Source of the DNA: Burkholderia cepacia GG4
GTDB taxonomy: Bacteria > Pseudomonadota > Gammaproteobacteria > Burkholderiales > Burkholderiaceae
Assembly (NCBI RefSeq): GCF_000292915.1
Contig: NC_018514.1
Coordinates: 372,001 to 436,000, forward strand
Length of the DNA stretch: 64,000 nt
Reading direction: 5' to 3'
Shown: positions 38,923 through 47,281 of the stretch, piece by piece
How positions within the stretch are numbered: the first letter of the stretch is position 1
How the letters are laid out: each line of letters begins with the position of its first letter
Position numbers and translations under genes: made by a program
Notes under the pieces: generated by a model
What the model saw: only the letters and a program-made list of their open reading frames with translations
Databases searched by the model: none
What the model was told of the DNA's origin: nothing

Positions 38923-41019
38923 ATGAGTACCGCGCCATTCGCGCCGAGCCGTCTGCAGCGCTTCGCGGGCTTCGTCGGCGGCGAGATTCGCCCGTACCCG
39001 GGGCGCATGAACGTGATGCTGCGTTGCGTGCTCGCCAGTGCGCTCGTGATCGTCGCGTCGATGGCGTTGCAGGTGCCGCTGCTGGCGGTGTCGCTGATCG
39101 TGGTGTTCTTCGTGACGCAGGCGAACGTGGTGGTGACGCGCCTGATCGGCGTGCTGTTCGTCGTCGGGTCGACGCTCGCCGTCGGCAGCTCGATCCTCGT
39201 GTTCAAGTTCACCTACGACTATCCGCTGTTGCGGATCCTGCTGGCCTGCGTGCTGTTCTTCTTCAGCGTCTACATGATGCGGGTGGCCAGGATCGGCGTG
39301 GTGTTCTTCATCGTCGCCATCGTCGTCATCTACTCGCAGACCTTCGTCGACCGGACCGATCAGGCTGAACTGCTGGTGCGCGCGGTGCTGTGGGTGTGGG
39401 TCGCGGTCAACTATGCGATCGCGGTGACGCTCGTGATCAATACGCTGTTCCTGCCGGCGGAGCCGGTGCGCCAGCTTCGTGCGGCCCTGTGCGCACAATT
39501 GGATGCCGTGGACGCGAGTCTGGCCGCGCTCGAACGGCGCGCGCCGGCGGCGGGCGGCCCGACGGCGCGCGCCATCCAGGTCGGCGCGCTGACGCTGCAG
39601 AAGCTGCTCCGCTTCGCGACGATGCGCGATCCCGCCTATCGCGCGAGCCAGGCATTGCATCTCGCCCGCGTGGCGACGGTGTCGCGCCTGTACGCGGCAG
39701 CCGGCCATCTGCCGGCCTCCGCCGACGGATCGGCGGCCGGCGCGCTGGCGGTGCTGCGCGAAGCGGTCCGGCATCTGGCCGACGCGGTCGGAGCGGACGC
39801 GCGCTTCGTCGCGCCTGCGGCACTGGTCGGGTTGGCGGCGGACGGCTTGCCGGGCGCGCTGGCGGAAATGCGCGACGCGTTGCTGACATTCTCGGATCGG
39901 TCGGCGGCGCCGCCGGCGGTTCAGTCCAGGGCCGAAAAGGAGCGGATGCTGGTGCCGGATGCCGCCACCAATCCGGTCTACGCGCAGTTCGCGCTGAAGA
40001 CGCTGATGGCGGCCATGTGCAGCTACGTCTTCTACATCGCGACCGACTGGCAGGGCATCCACACGATGATGCTGACCTGTCTGATCGTCGCGCAACCGAG
40101 CCTCGGCGCGTCGGCGCAGCGCGCGGTGCTGCGGATCGGCGGCGCGGCGGTCGGCAGCGTGCTGGCGCTCGCGATGGTCGTCTGGGTCATGCCGCGGCTC
40201 GACGGCATCGTCGGCTTGCTGATGATGGCGCTGCCGGTGATCGCGCTGTCCGCGTGGGTATCCGCTGGGTCGGAGCGCATCAGCTATGCGGGCACGCAGA
40301 TCATGTTTACGTTCTCGCTGGCCGTACTCGAGCATTTCGGGCCGACCACGAATCTCACCGAAATCCGCGACCGGATGATCGGGATCCTGCTGGGTGTCGC
40401 CGTGTCGGCGGTCGTTCACGCGTTGCTGTGGCCCGAGGCCGAGGGCGAGGCGCTGCGCCAGCGCGCGGCGAAGCTGCTGCGCCGGATCGGCACGCAGCTT
40501 CGCTCCGATGCGAGCGGGCCGGTGCCGGTCGGGCTGTGGGCCGAGCTGGGCGACAGCGAGGCGATGGCGGCGCGCGTCGCGCTCGAACCGGGCTGGCAGA
40601 TGGCCGACGGCGAACAGGAAAGCCTGACCTTGCGCATGCAGGCGCTGCTGGCCCGCATGCGGGAAATCCTGCTGGCGACCGATGCGTTCGGCGCGGAGCG
40701 GGACGCGCAGCGCGCGCCGCACGACGTCGCCGCCGCGGCGGCCGCGCTTCAGGCCGAACTGGCCGGCGCGCTCGACCGTTATGCCGACGCGCTGGTCGAG
40801 CACCCGCTGGCGATCGATGCACCGTCGCGTGCGTCCATCGCGGCGCTGTCGGATCGCTGCGCGGCGGATTTGTCCGCCCGGCCGGACGATGCGTCGCAGT
40901 CCGCCTACGACCGGCTGCTGGCCCGCGCCGGCCAGCTCGCCGGCCAGGTAGAGGGGCTGCCCGCCTGGGCGCCGGAACCTGTCGCTTCTGTATTGCCTTC
41001 CCGAGCTTCGCAAGCATGA
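38923..41019 (+). CDS. mdtO: FUSC family efflux transporter (MdtO-like)
   Basis: A 698-residue inner membrane protein with two blocks of transmembrane helices (about 30-170 and 350-505) around cytoplasmic regions, the aromatic-acid exporter/FUSC arrangement (AaeB, MdtO). Landmarks: YPGRMNVMLRCVLASALVIVASM at the start of TM1 and YFLTATDWQGIHTMMLTC-like DWQGIHTMMLTCLIVAQPSLGAS at the second block. The C-terminal 180 residues are Ala/Arg-rich and helical. It is the energy-coupled pump of the operon and ends in an ATGA overlap with the channel gene. Confidence 0.88.
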   Translation: MSTAPFAPSRLQRFAGFVGGEIRPYPGRMNVMLRCVLASALVIVASMALQVPLLAVSLIVVFFVTQANVVVTRLIGVLFVVGSTLAVGSSILVFKFTYDYPLLRILLACVLFFFSVYMMRVARIGVVFFIVAIVVIYSQTFVDRTDQAELLVRAVLWVWVAVNYAIAVTLVINTLFLPAEPVRQLRAALCAQLDAVDASLAALERRAPAAGGPTARAIQVGALTLQKLLRFATMRDPAYRASQALHLARVATVSRLYAAAGHLPASADGSAAGALAVLREAVRHLADAVGADARFVAPAALVGLAADGLPGALAEMRDALLTFSDRSAAPPAVQSRAEKERMLVPDAATNPVYAQFALKTLMAAMCSYVFYIATDWQGIHTMMLTCLIVAQPSLGASAQRAVLRIGGAAVGSVLALAMVVWVMPRLDGIVGLLMMALPVIALSAWVSAGSERISYAGTQIMFTFSLAVLEHFGPTTNLTEIRDRMIGILLGVAVSAVVHALLWPEAEGEALRQRAAKLLRRIGTQLRSDASGPVPVGLWAELGDSEAMAARVALEPGWQMADGEQESLTLRMQALLARMREILLATDAFGAERDAQRAPHDVAAAAAALQAELAGALDRYADALVEHPLAIDAPSRASIAALSDRCAADLSARPDDASQSAYDRLLARAGQLAGQVEGLPAWAPEPVASVLPSRASQA

Positions 41020-42500
41020 CCGATTCGCTGATTCGACCTTCCTGTTCGTCGTTGCGCCGCATTGCCGTCGCCGCGCTGCTGTGCGGGCTGTCCGCCTGCG
41101 CGCTGATTCGTCACGACACCAAGCCGGTGGCGACGCTCGATCCCGAGCGCGTTCGCGTCGCCGACGACATTCACCTGGCGCAGGACGGCTGGCCGTCGGC
41201 CCGCTGGTGGACCCGCTACGGCGATCCGCAGCTCGACGCGCTGGTCGACCGGGCGCTCGCGGATGCGCCGACCATGGGGATCGCGCGTACGCGCGTGTCG
41301 CAGGCCAAATCCGACGTCGACCTCGTGAAAGCGGGGACCAACCTGCAGGTGAGCGCGCTTGGCTCGGTGGATCGCGAGCGCGTGTCGGGCAACGGCTTCC
41401 TGGGCGCCTATTCCGGCAATCAGCCGCTGCTGGGCGCGACCGGGCCGTGGTACACGGAAGGCATCGTCGGCCTGGGCGCGAGTCTCGATGTCGACATCTG
41501 GGGCAAGCAGCGCGCGCAGGTGGCGGCGGCGCTGGGCGTGCACAACGCACGGGTGGTCGAGACGTCGGCGATCGAGCTGGAAGTGTCCGCCGATGTCGTG
41601 CAGCTTTACTACGGTATCCAGACGACCTATCGCCTCATCGACCTGCTGGAACGGTTGCACGACGTGGCCGTGTTCTCGATGGATGCGCATGCCGCGCGCG
41701 CGGCGCGCGGGCTCGAACCGCAGACCCAGACGGAACTCGCCCGCGCGCAGAAGCTTGCGACGGAGCGGCAGCTCGTCGCCGCCCGCGGGCGGGTCGTGCA
41801 GTTTCGCGAGGCGCTGCGCGCGCTGCTTGGCGCCGGGCCGACGGATCTGCCCGAGATCCGGCCCGTGCCGTTGCCGCAACCGCCGTCGGCGTTGCCGCCG
41901 ACGCTGTCGTACGAACTGCTCGCGCGGCGCCCGGATCTGCAGGCGATGCGCTGGTACGTAGAAGCGTCGTTCGACAAGATCGACGCGGCCAAGGCTGCGT
42001 TCTATCCGAGTTTCGACATCAAGGCGTTCTTCGGCGTCAACGCGCTGCATCTGGGCGACCTGTTCACGCATGCGAGCCAGCAGATCAACCTCGTGCCCGG
42101 CCTGACCCTGCCGGTGTTCGACGGCGGGCGGCTCAACGCCAACCTCGGCAACGCACGCAGCGCGAGTAACCTGCTGATCCTGCAGTACAACCAGTCGGTC
42201 CTGAATGCCGTGCGCGACGTCGCGACGACGGGCAGCCAGCTGCAGGACCTCGACGCGGAAGCAAAGCTGCAGACGCAGAAGATCCAGGCCGTGACGTTCG
42301 CGCATGACAGCGCCGACGCCCATTACCGCAGCGGGATGGGCAGCCGGCTGAGCGCGGTCGAAGCGAAGCAGGCCGTGATCGTGGAGCAGGTCGCGCTGCT
42401 CGATCTCGACGGCCGCCGCATCGGCCAGGACATCGCGTTGACCAAGGCGCTGGGCGGCGGTTACCGGTCGGATGCGCCGGTGACGCTGAAGCCGCGGTGA
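41016..42500 (+). CDS. mdtP: RND/FUSC-associated outer membrane factor lipoprotein (NodT family, MdtP-like)
   Basis: A 494-residue TolC-like channel lipoprotein. The signal ends LCGLSACALIRH with lipobox LSAC. The repeated helical hairpins carry the family patterns DVDIWGKQRAQVAAALGVHNA and YPSFDIKAFFGVNALHLGDLF, with LPVFDGGRLNANLGNARSASNLL near the end. It forms the trimeric exit duct for the MdtNO-like pump. The start overlaps the stop of mdtO (ATGA). The MarR gene follows 8 bp later. Confidence 0.9.
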   Translation: MTDSLIRPSCSSLRRIAVAALLCGLSACALIRHDTKPVATLDPERVRVADDIHLAQDGWPSARWWTRYGDPQLDALVDRALADAPTMGIARTRVSQAKSDVDLVKAGTNLQVSALGSVDRERVSGNGFLGAYSGNQPLLGATGPWYTEGIVGLGASLDVDIWGKQRAQVAAALGVHNARVVETSAIELEVSADVVQLYYGIQTTYRLIDLLERLHDVAVFSMDAHAARAARGLEPQTQTELARAQKLATERQLVAARGRVVQFREALRALLGAGPTDLPEIRPVPLPQPPSALPPTLSYELLARRPDLQAMRWYVEASFDKIDAAKAAFYPSFDIKAFFGVNALHLGDLFTHASQQINLVPGLTLPVFDGGRLNANLGNARSASNLLILQYNQSVLNAVRDVATTGSQLQDLDAEAKLQTQKIQAVTFAHDSADAHYRSGMGSRLSAVEAKQAVIVEQVALLDLDGRRIGQDIALTKALGGGYRSDAPVTLKPR

Positions 42501-42508
42501 GGCAAGCC

Positions 42509-42970
42509 ATGTCGATTCAGTCCGTGGGGCCACGCTTTGACGACGTGCCGCGCGAGGCGGACGGCTTTCGCACGATGCTGGGCGTCCAGTTGGCGGTCCG
42601 GCAGGTGCTGAACCAGCGCATGCAGGCGGCGCTCGGCGTGCAGTACTCGCAGGGCAGTGCGCTCGTTCAGCTCGCACGCTGCGACACGATGTCCTGTCAG
42701 GCGCTCGCGAAATTGCTCGGTTGCGGCACGAGCCGCCTCACGCGCCTTGCGCAGGACCTCGAACGTCGCGGGTTGATCGTGCGGCGCCGCAACGATCTGG
42801 ACCGGCGTGCGCTGGACCTGTCGCTCACGGCGAGGGGGCGGCAGATCGCGGAGCGCGTGCCGGCCGTCGTCGAGGAAGCCGAGCGGATCGTGCTCAGCCG
42901 ACTGTCGGTTGAGGAGCGGACGTTTCTCAAGCGGTTTCTCCAGCGCATTGTCGGCGAGATCGATCGATGA
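42509..42970 (+). CDS. MarR family transcriptional regulator
   Basis: A 153-residue MarR protein: winged HTH in SCQALAKLLGCGTSRLTRLAQDLERRGLIVRRRNDLDRRALDLSLTARGRQ (about residues 55-107), with helical dimerisation flanks. GTGAGG at 42497-42502 serves as ribosome binding site for the ATG at 42509, while the same GTG overlaps the stop of the channel gene; the GTG could also be a start. As the last gene of the efflux operon it is the likely ligand-responsive repressor of that operon, perhaps at the palindrome 37305-37338. Confidence 0.9.
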   Translation: MSIQSVGPRFDDVPREADGFRTMLGVQLAVRQVLNQRMQAALGVQYSQGSALVQLARCDTMSCQALAKLLGCGTSRLTRLAQDLERRGLIVRRRNDLDRRALDLSLTARGRQIAERVPAVVEEAERIVLSRLSVEERTFLKRFLQRIVGEIDR

Positions 42971-43067
42971 ACCGTTACGCCGCCGCCGTGTCATGCCGGC
43001 CGGCTTCGAGGCATGCAGCGTCGATCCCCGGCCCGGCCACCCAACCCCGCCTGACGAGTGCCGCCGC

Positions 43068-43709
43068 ATGGCCCGCACCGCGTTGATTGCCTGTCCTGCC
43101 TGCGACACGCTGCTGCGCAAGTTGCCGCTCGCCGGCCACACCCACGCGCGCTGTCCACGCTGCAACGAACTACTGTATCGAGGCGGCGCCCCGCAGCTCG
43201 ACCGCGTCTGTGCGCTTACGCTCGCCGCGCTGATCACGTTCGTGATTGCGCAGGGATTTCCGATCCTCGAGATGAACGTGAACGGCATGCACGTGCAGAC
43301 GACGCTGTTGGGCGCGGTGCGGGCGCTATGGGATCAAGGCATGGGCCTCGTCGCCGTGATGGTGTTCTGCGCGACGCTGCTGTTTCCGCTCGCCGAGATG
43401 GCGGCGCTGCTCTACGTGATGCTGCCGCTGCGCGCCGGCCGCATTCCGCCCGGTTTCGGCTTGGTGCTGCGCGCGATCGGCCTCGTGCGTCCGTGGGGCA
43501 TGATCGAGGTGTTCATGCTCGGCATCCTCGTCACGATCGTGAAGATGGTGAGCCTCGCGCGGGTGGTGCCGGAAGCGGCGCTGTTCGCATTTGCGGCGCT
43601 TACGTTGATGCTGAGCGTCGTCGTGATGTTCGAGCCGCGCGCGTTGTGGGATCTGGCCGACGCACTGCGCGGCGATCGCGCCGCCGACGACGAGGCGACG
43701 ATCCGATGA
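43068..43709 (+). CDS. pqiA: Paraquat-inducible protein A, first half-protein
   Basis: A 213-residue membrane protein corresponding to one half of E. coli PqiA. The N-terminal zinc-ribbon is ACPACDTLL...CPRCNELL (two CxxC pairs within the first 40 residues), followed by transmembrane helices (LAALITFVIAQGFPILEMNV, VAVMVFCATLLFPLAEMAALLYV) and MIEVFMLGILVTIVKM. E. coli PqiA is a single fused protein of two such units; here the units are separate genes. PqiA works with PqiB and PqiC in inner-outer membrane lipid transport. The next gene starts at an ATGA overlap. Confidence 0.9.
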   Translation: MARTALIACPACDTLLRKLPLAGHTHARCPRCNELLYRGGAPQLDRVCALTLAALITFVIAQGFPILEMNVNGMHVQTTLLGAVRALWDQGMGLVAVMVFCATLLFPLAEMAALLYVMLPLRAGRIPPGFGLVLRAIGLVRPWGMIEVFMLGILVTIVKMVSLARVVPEAALFAFAALTLMLSVVVMFEPRALWDLADALRGDRAADDEATIR

Positions 43710-44347
43710 AGACGACGACCGCCGCCCGCGAGGGGATGGCGAGCTGCCACGTCTGCGGCCAGGTTCAGCCGCTCGCCGCCGATCGGGATGCTGCGCCGAC
43801 GCATTGCACGCGCTGCGGCACCGCGCTGCACGTGCGGTTCCCGAACAGTCTCGCTCGCACCTGGGCATTCCTGCTCGCGGCCGTGATCCTGTATATCCCG
43901 GCCAACCTGCTGCCGATGATGCGCACGTCGTCGATCGTCGGCTCGCAGTCGGACACGATCATGAGCGGTGTCGTCTATTTCTGGGTGTCGGGCGACTGGC
44001 CGCTCGCGGTGGTCGTGTTCGTCGCCAGCATTCTCGTGCCGATGCTCAAGCTCTGCGTGCTGCTGATCCTCGTCATCACCGCCCAGTGCCGGTCGGCCTG
44101 GCGGCCGATGCAGCGCACCACGCTCTATCGGGTCGTCGAACACATCGGCCGCTGGTCGATGCTCGACATCTTCGTGGTCACGCTGACCGTTGCGCTCGTG
44201 CATTTCCGGTCGCTCGCCGTCATCACTGCCGGCCCCGGTGCGCTGGCGTTCGGCTCGGTCGTGATCCTGACGATACTCGCGTCGTTGCAGTTCGATCCCC
44301 GTCTGATCTGGGATCCCGTCGAAACCTCTGGAACTCACCATGAATAG
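43706..44347 (+). CDS. pqiA: Paraquat-inducible protein A, second half-protein
   Basis: A 213-residue membrane protein, the partner half of PqiA: zinc-ribbon SCHVCGQV...HCTRCGTAL, then helices RTWAFLLAAVILYIPANLLPMM, PLAVVVFVASILVPMLKLC and DIFVVTLTVALVHF. The motif IPANLLPMM and the ILVPMLKLC helix are family hallmarks. It overlaps pqiB by 8 bp (ATGAATAG holds both the stop and the start). The fixed order pqiA1-pqiA2-pqiB-pqiC makes a single operon. Confidence 0.9.
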   Translation: MKTTTAAREGMASCHVCGQVQPLAADRDAAPTHCTRCGTALHVRFPNSLARTWAFLLAAVILYIPANLLPMMRTSSIVGSQSDTIMSGVVYFWVSGDWPLAVVVFVASILVPMLKLCVLLILVITAQCRSAWRPMQRTTLYRVVEHIGRWSMLDIFVVTLTVALVHFRSLAVITAGPGALAFGSVVILTILASLQFDPRLIWDPVETSGTHHE

Positions 44348-45980
44348 TCCGCAAGGCCCGCAACGCGATTCGAACGCAGGTGCCGGTCAACCACCGTCCA
44401 TTGCCGATCCGGTGATCGCGAAGCGCGCCGGTTGGCTGCCGTCGCTCGTGTGGCTCGTGCCGCTGATTGCCGCGCTGATCGGCCTCGGTCTCGTCGTCAA
44501 GTCGGTGCGCGAACGCGGCCCGGAAATCACGATCAGCTTCGCCAACGCCGAAGGACTCGAGCCCGGCAAGACGCAGGTGAAGTACAAGGATGTCGAGGTC
44601 GGCACGGTTGACGCGATCCGGCTCGCGAAGGATCTGTCTCATGTGCTGGTCGACGTCCGGCTCAAGAAGGAGGCGGAAGATTTCGCGGTGAAAGGGGCGC
44701 GGTTCTGGGTCGTACGACCGCGCATCGGCGCGACCGGCGTATCGGGGCTCGGCACGCTACTGTCGGGCGCATACATCGGCGTCGACGCGGGACGTTCGAA
44801 GGACGACGAGCGCGCGTTCACCGGCCTTGAAACGCCGCCTGCCGTGACCGGCGATCAGCGCGGTACGCAGTACACGCTGCGCGGCGATTCGCTTGGCTCG
44901 GTCGATATCGGCTCGCCCGTCTACTACCGGCGCGTGCAGGTCGGGCAGGTGGTCGGCTTCTCGCTGGACAGGCTCGGCACGGGTGTCACGTTCACGGTGT
45001 TCGTCAACGCGCCGTACGACCAGTACGTGCATGAGAATTCGCGCTGGTGGCAGGCGAGCGGCGTCGATCTGCGTCTCGATTCGAGCGGCCTCAAACTCAA
45101 TACGCAGTCGCTCGCCACAGTGATTCTCGGCGGCATCGCGTTCCAGTCTCCGGTCGATCAACCGCCCGGGGGCGTGGCTGCGCATGGCACGGTATTCCAG
45201 CTCGCGTCGGACGAAGGGCAGGCGATGCGCGATCCGGACGGCCAACCGCTGCAGATCGTGATGAACTTCAACCAGTCCCTGCGCGGGCTCGCGGTGGGCG
45301 CGCCGGTCGACTTCCGCGGTATCGTGCTCGGCGAAGTCACGAACATCGGCATCGACTACGACGCGAAGGCGAAGAGCTTCAAGATGCCGGTAATGATGAA
45401 CTTGTATCCGGAGCGCCTCGGCAAGAGCTTCCGGGACGCGATTCGCAGCAAGGGCGAACCGGAGCGCCGACAGATCCTGCAGCGACTCGTCGAGCACGGG
45501 CTGCGCGGGCAGTTGCGCACCGGCAACCTGTTGACGAACCAGCTCTACGTCGCGCTCGATTTCTTCCCGACGGCGCCCGCCGTGAAGGTCGATGTCAGTC
45601 ATGAGACTGTTGAGCTGCCGACCGTGGCGAACACGCTCGACGAGCTGCAGATGCAGGTCGCCGACATCGCGAAGAAGCTCGATAAGGTGCCGTTCGACCA
45701 GATCGGTGCGAACCTGAACAGCGCGCTCGGGAATGCCGACAAGCTGTTCAGGCAGCTCGACACGCAGGTGGCGCCGCAGGCGCGCGATACGTTGTCGGCG
45801 GCGAAGCAGACGTTCTCGGCCGCGGAGGCCACACTGCAGCAGGATTCGCCGCTGCAGTCCGACGTGCGCGGCGCGCTGAAGGAGCTGACGCACACGTTGC
45901 AGTCACTCAATATGCTCGCCGATTATCTGGAGCGGCACCCCGAATCGCTGCTCAAGGGCAAGCCAGGAGATCAACCATGA
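44340..45980 (+). CDS. pqiB: PqiB/MlaD-type intermembrane lipid transport protein
   Basis: A 546-residue protein with one N-terminal transmembrane helix (LPSLVWLVPLIAALIGLGLVVKSV) and three consecutive MCE domains beginning near residues 60 (ISFANAEGLEPGKTQVKYKDVEVG), 180 (YTLRGDSLGSVDIGSPVYYRRVQVG) and 300 (MNFNQSLRGLAVGAPVDFRG), then a helical C-terminal region (TVANTLDELQMQVADIAKKL). PqiB hexamers form the needle-like tunnel that carries lipids between membranes. The gene starts at 44340, overlapping pqiA2, and its TGA overlaps the pqiC start. Confidence 0.93.
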   Translation: MNSPQGPQRDSNAGAGQPPSIADPVIAKRAGWLPSLVWLVPLIAALIGLGLVVKSVRERGPEITISFANAEGLEPGKTQVKYKDVEVGTVDAIRLAKDLSHVLVDVRLKKEAEDFAVKGARFWVVRPRIGATGVSGLGTLLSGAYIGVDAGRSKDDERAFTGLETPPAVTGDQRGTQYTLRGDSLGSVDIGSPVYYRRVQVGQVVGFSLDRLGTGVTFTVFVNAPYDQYVHENSRWWQASGVDLRLDSSGLKLNTQSLATVILGGIAFQSPVDQPPGGVAAHGTVFQLASDEGQAMRDPDGQPLQIVMNFNQSLRGLAVGAPVDFRGIVLGEVTNIGIDYDAKAKSFKMPVMMNLYPERLGKSFRDAIRSKGEPERRQILQRLVEHGLRGQLRTGNLLTNQLYVALDFFPTAPAVKVDVSHETVELPTVANTLDELQMQVADIAKKLDKVPFDQIGANLNSALGNADKLFRQLDTQVAPQARDTLSAAKQTFSAAEATLQQDSPLQSDVRGALKELTHTLQSLNMLADYLERHPESLLKGKPGDQP

Positions 45981-46675
45981 CGACGACACGCGTGAACATC
46001 CTCGCGAGCGGCGCGGCAGCAGTCTTCGCTGCGCTCGCGCTCGCCGCGTGCAGCTCGCCGCCTGCGCGGTTCTATACGCTGAGCCCGGCCGACGCCGCGG
46101 CGCCCGTGCGTACCGCGCCCGCGAATCCATCGTTCCTGATCGAGGTGCCGTCCGTCGGTGTGCCCGATCAGGTCGCGAAGAATCAGCTCGTTGTGCAGAA
46201 GAACGCCGCGCAGGTCGACGTGCTCGAGCAGGAACGCTGGGCCGCGCCGCCCGCCGACGAGATTCGCCGCGCGCTGTCGGACGATCTCGCCGCGCAGCTC
46301 GGCACGATCGACGTTGCGAATTCCGCGTATCCGGCCGGCGTGCCCGTCTATCGCATCAGCGTGAACGTGCAGCGCTTCGAGTCGTGGCCGGCCAAGCGCG
46401 CGGCGATCGATGCGGTGTGGAGCGTGCGCGTGCTCGGCACGCAGGCGGTGATGACGTGCCGCACGAGCGTCGCCGAACCGGTCGCCGATGGCTACGACGC
46501 GCTCGTGGTCGGCCACCGGCGCGCACTTGCTGAACTGGCGCACCAGATCACTGGAGGTGTCGAGGCGATGGAAGGATTGCGTACCCAATTCGTGAAAGCG
46601 ACCGCGTCGGGACAATCCAAGGCAGCGAAAATATCACTGGCTTCGACTGTACCGTGTCCCGATGTACGACAGTGA
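45977..46675 (+). CDS. pqiC: PqiC outer membrane lipoprotein (DUF330)
   Basis: A 232-residue lipoprotein: signal with lipobox ALAACSS, then the DUF330 core (RFYTLSP, IEVPSVGVPDQVAKNQLVV, DVLEQERWAAPPADEIRRALSDDLA, YRISVNVQRFESWP). PqiC binds PqiB and docks it at the outer membrane. The ATG at 45977 overlaps the pqiB stop (ATGA). Last gene of the operon. Downstream DNA carries gene remnants. Confidence 0.92.
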   Translation: MTTTRVNILASGAAAVFAALALAACSSPPARFYTLSPADAAAPVRTAPANPSFLIEVPSVGVPDQVAKNQLVVQKNAAQVDVLEQERWAAPPADEIRRALSDDLAAQLGTIDVANSAYPAGVPVYRISVNVQRFESWPAKRAAIDAVWSVRVLGTQAVMTCRTSVAEPVADGYDALVVGHRRALAELAHQITGGVEAMEGLRTQFVKATASGQSKAAKISLASTVPCPDVRQ

Positions 46676-46827
46676 GTCCGTTCGCCGAGTATTGGACGCT
46701 CATGGTCGAATTGGGTATCTCGATCATTTGAGGTAGATCCGGGATGGCAGTGGGTACACAGCATCTCGCTCGCCTGCTTTGCTTACGTGACCAGGCGCCT
46801 GTTTGTTCAGAGTTCTTCCCATTTTGC

Positions 46828-47121
46828 GGTCGGGTGACGCCGCGCTGGGCCGTGACGGCCGCGGTCTTCTACATCCATGTCGACGAAGGCAGCGACGACG
46901 CTTCGCACGATCCGGGTAGCCACGCAATGCTCTACGCACTCGGTACCACCTATAATCTGACCACGTGCACCTTCTTGTGCGGCACGGTCGCTCACGTGGG
47001 CAACAGCAAGAACGGCAACTTCCCGGTGTTTGCGACGGCTCGCGATTCCAGCTCGCCGACCCGTCCGAACATGGGCGAAGGGCAAACCGGCGCGTATGTC
47101 GGGATGATTCACGTCTTCTAA
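46828..47121 (+). pseudogene. C-terminal remnant of a Gram-negative porin gene
   Basis: The frame from about 46828 to TAA 47119-47121 reads RVTPRWAVTAAVFYIHVDEG, then ALGTTYNLTTCTFLCGTVAHVG, NFPVFATARDSSSP and QTGAYVGMIHVF. This is the pattern of the last strands of an OmpC-type porin, including the terminal Phe. The N-terminal 250 or so residues and the signal peptide are missing, and TTCTFLCG looks like a decayed YxLSKRTxLYG strand with arginine and tyrosine changed to cysteine. There is no start codon with a ribosome binding site. It is therefore a truncated, decaying porin gene rather than a functional protein. Confidence 0.65.
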
Positions 47122-47274
47122 AGCAACAGGCCATTTCGCGGAGCGTTTTCCGCACAGCCGGCCACTGCGGGCATAGCGCAGTGGCTGGACGACTCGCCGG
47201 TGTTCGCGCGGGCGAGCCTCGCCACAGGCATCGAGTGGCAAGCGATGCTGGCGCCGTCCTCAAAAGAAGGTTGA
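47122..47274 (+). other. Open frame of 50 codons, probably a second gene remnant
   Basis: In the same frame after the porin stop, codons read up to TGA at 47272-47274. The last part (WLDDSPVFARASLATGIEWQ) looks like real protein sequence, but there is no ATG with a ribosome binding site and no family I recognise. It may be the end of a deleted gene. It ends 7 bp before gcd starts. Confidence 0.35.
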
Positions 47275-47281
47275 GATCATC

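Noticed and set aside
39390..42500. 1036-residue ORF spanning the end of the MdtO-like gene and the whole MdtP-like gene
   Set aside because: Only the part from 41016 reads as real protein (NodT family); the upstream part is the mdtO gene in a wrong frame. A FUSC-OMF fusion is therefore not supported.
46744..47121. A functional 125-residue gene
   Set aside because: No ribosome binding site or signal peptide; resembles only the end of a porin with decayed residues, so it was called a pseudogene.
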